From contig NC_090942.1 in the NCBI RefSeq assembly GCF_040807025.1, positions 200,192,247-200,256,246 on the forward strand: a stretch of 64,000 nucleotides of DNA, given 5' to 3'. A program made the position numbers and the translations under genes. The stretch comes from Struthio camelus. Its lineage: Eukaryota > Chordata > Aves > Struthioniformes > Struthionidae. The notes beneath the pieces were generated by a model. The model was not told the origin of the DNA. It did no database searches and saw nothing but the letters and a program-made list of their open reading frames with translations. This document shows, piece after piece, positions 63,505-64,000 of this stretch (positions are counted from its first letter, which is position 1; every line of letters starts with the position of its first letter).

Positions 63505-63555
63505 TTGCTGTTTCGGAAGATGAAACAAGGACTGCCAATTTTTTTTCTAAGTCAG
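63505..63555 (+). CDS. Candidate short plus-strand exon
   Basis: A 51-base phase-preserving segment between acceptor ATGTCTTCAG and an almost ideal donor AAGTCAG|GTAAGG. In phase 1 it encodes AVSEDETRTANFFSKS. It joins in frame with 63262-63376 read in its second frame. The strong donor is the best evidence; the product is unknown. Confidence 0.25.
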
Positions 63556-64000
63556 GTAAGGTACTTGGAAAGAGGCCCTTGTCGTCTTGAAGCGATAACT
63601 TATTTCATAGCTTGTCAGTGCTTTTGTAAGTCTGTGACTGGCATCCGTAATCTTTCCTCTTTGTTTGTAGCAGTCCCCTGCACAGACTCTAAGAAATCTG
63701 GGCTTCTGTTTTCCGTGCTCCTTCTGCGGAGCCGGGAAGGCAGGAGGCTGCAACGGGGAGAGCCGGTCACTAGGGGCTGCTCGGTAGCCAAGCTCGCTGC
63801 GCCGCCCCTGCCTCCTCGCCACTTGCCAGCCGCCTCTGGTCAGTCTAGCTGGGCATTAGATGCTTGTGGCACAGTTAGAGTAGTTTTACTCTTCACTCGG
63901 AGGATCGGCAAAAATAGGGTCAAAGGATAAAAAAAGAAAAAGGTATATGCAAAGCTAAAGCTGCACATGCAGTAACCAGGAGAATGCTGGTGGGAGTATT

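Larger units (their letters stand above)
60431..64000. other. Right flank of POMP with unassigned exon-like segments
   Basis: Beyond the CpG island the sequence is AT-rich again. It holds a (TA)n microsatellite and several open segments bounded by plausible splice sites on one strand or the other, listed separately. I cannot assign any of them to a known gene. FLT1 would be the expected next gene by synteny, but none of the segments resembles it. Confidence 0.5.

Noticed and set aside
63481-63620. Minus-strand peptide reading (LEKKLAVLVSSSETATEDIL) as another exon of the minus-strand candidate
   Set aside because: Although open, it lacks a usable GT donor toward the candidate terminal exon; the plus strand has the stronger splice donor here.
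1-64000. CRISPR array, bacterial operon, phage or viral gene
   Set aside because: The split genes, CpG islands and SINE/LINE remnants mark vertebrate nuclear DNA; no spaced repeats or viral-type reading frames were seen.

Overview
This window is nuclear DNA from an amniote vertebrate, most likely a bird (sauropsid). It has two split protein-coding genes with canonical splice sites, two CpG-island promoters, long AT-rich stretches without genes, and only a few old interspersed repeats (CR1-like, MIR-like and hAT-like remnants). Both genes were assembled by reading exon by exon and following splice sites and reading phase. They are SLC46A3 on the plus strand and POMP on the minus strand. Their tail-to-tail order matches the mammalian POMP/SLC46A3 neighbourhood next to FLT1 and MTUS2 (human 13q12). 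The choice of bird is inference from sparse repeats and protein divergence.

Layout. 1-34.0 kb: a gene-poor stretch upstream of SLC46A3. I see no convincing exon there, only two old CR1-like remnants, a 300-bp (AAGAG)n purine tract, a Z-DNA-prone alternating tract and small GC-rich patches. 34.1-34.96 kb: CpG-island promoter of SLC46A3 with tandem GC boxes, a YY1-like motif and a possible uORF. 34.9-45.9 kb: SLC46A3, five coding exons encoding 464 residues, with a 78-bp hAT-type MITE in intron 4. 45.9-51.5 kb: convergent intergenic or 3' UTR sequence with a MIR remnant. 51.5-59.8 kb: POMP, six exons encoding 141 residues; the first coding exon contributes only the ATG, and intron 3 uses a GC-AG splice pair. 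59.3-60.4 kb: POMP CpG island with ETS-, ATF- and ARE-type motifs. 60.4-64 kb: right flank with several splice-flanked open segments on both strands that I cannot name.

How the genes work together. There is no operon. POMP is a housekeeping assembly chaperone of the 20S proteasome, and SLC46A3 is a lysosomal proton-coupled transporter. They are neighbours by ancient synteny, not by pathway. The most distinctive observations are the GC-AG intron in POMP, a perfect ARE-type site inside the POMP CpG island, the intact-looking MITE with target-site duplication, and a possible unannotated gene to the right of POMP.
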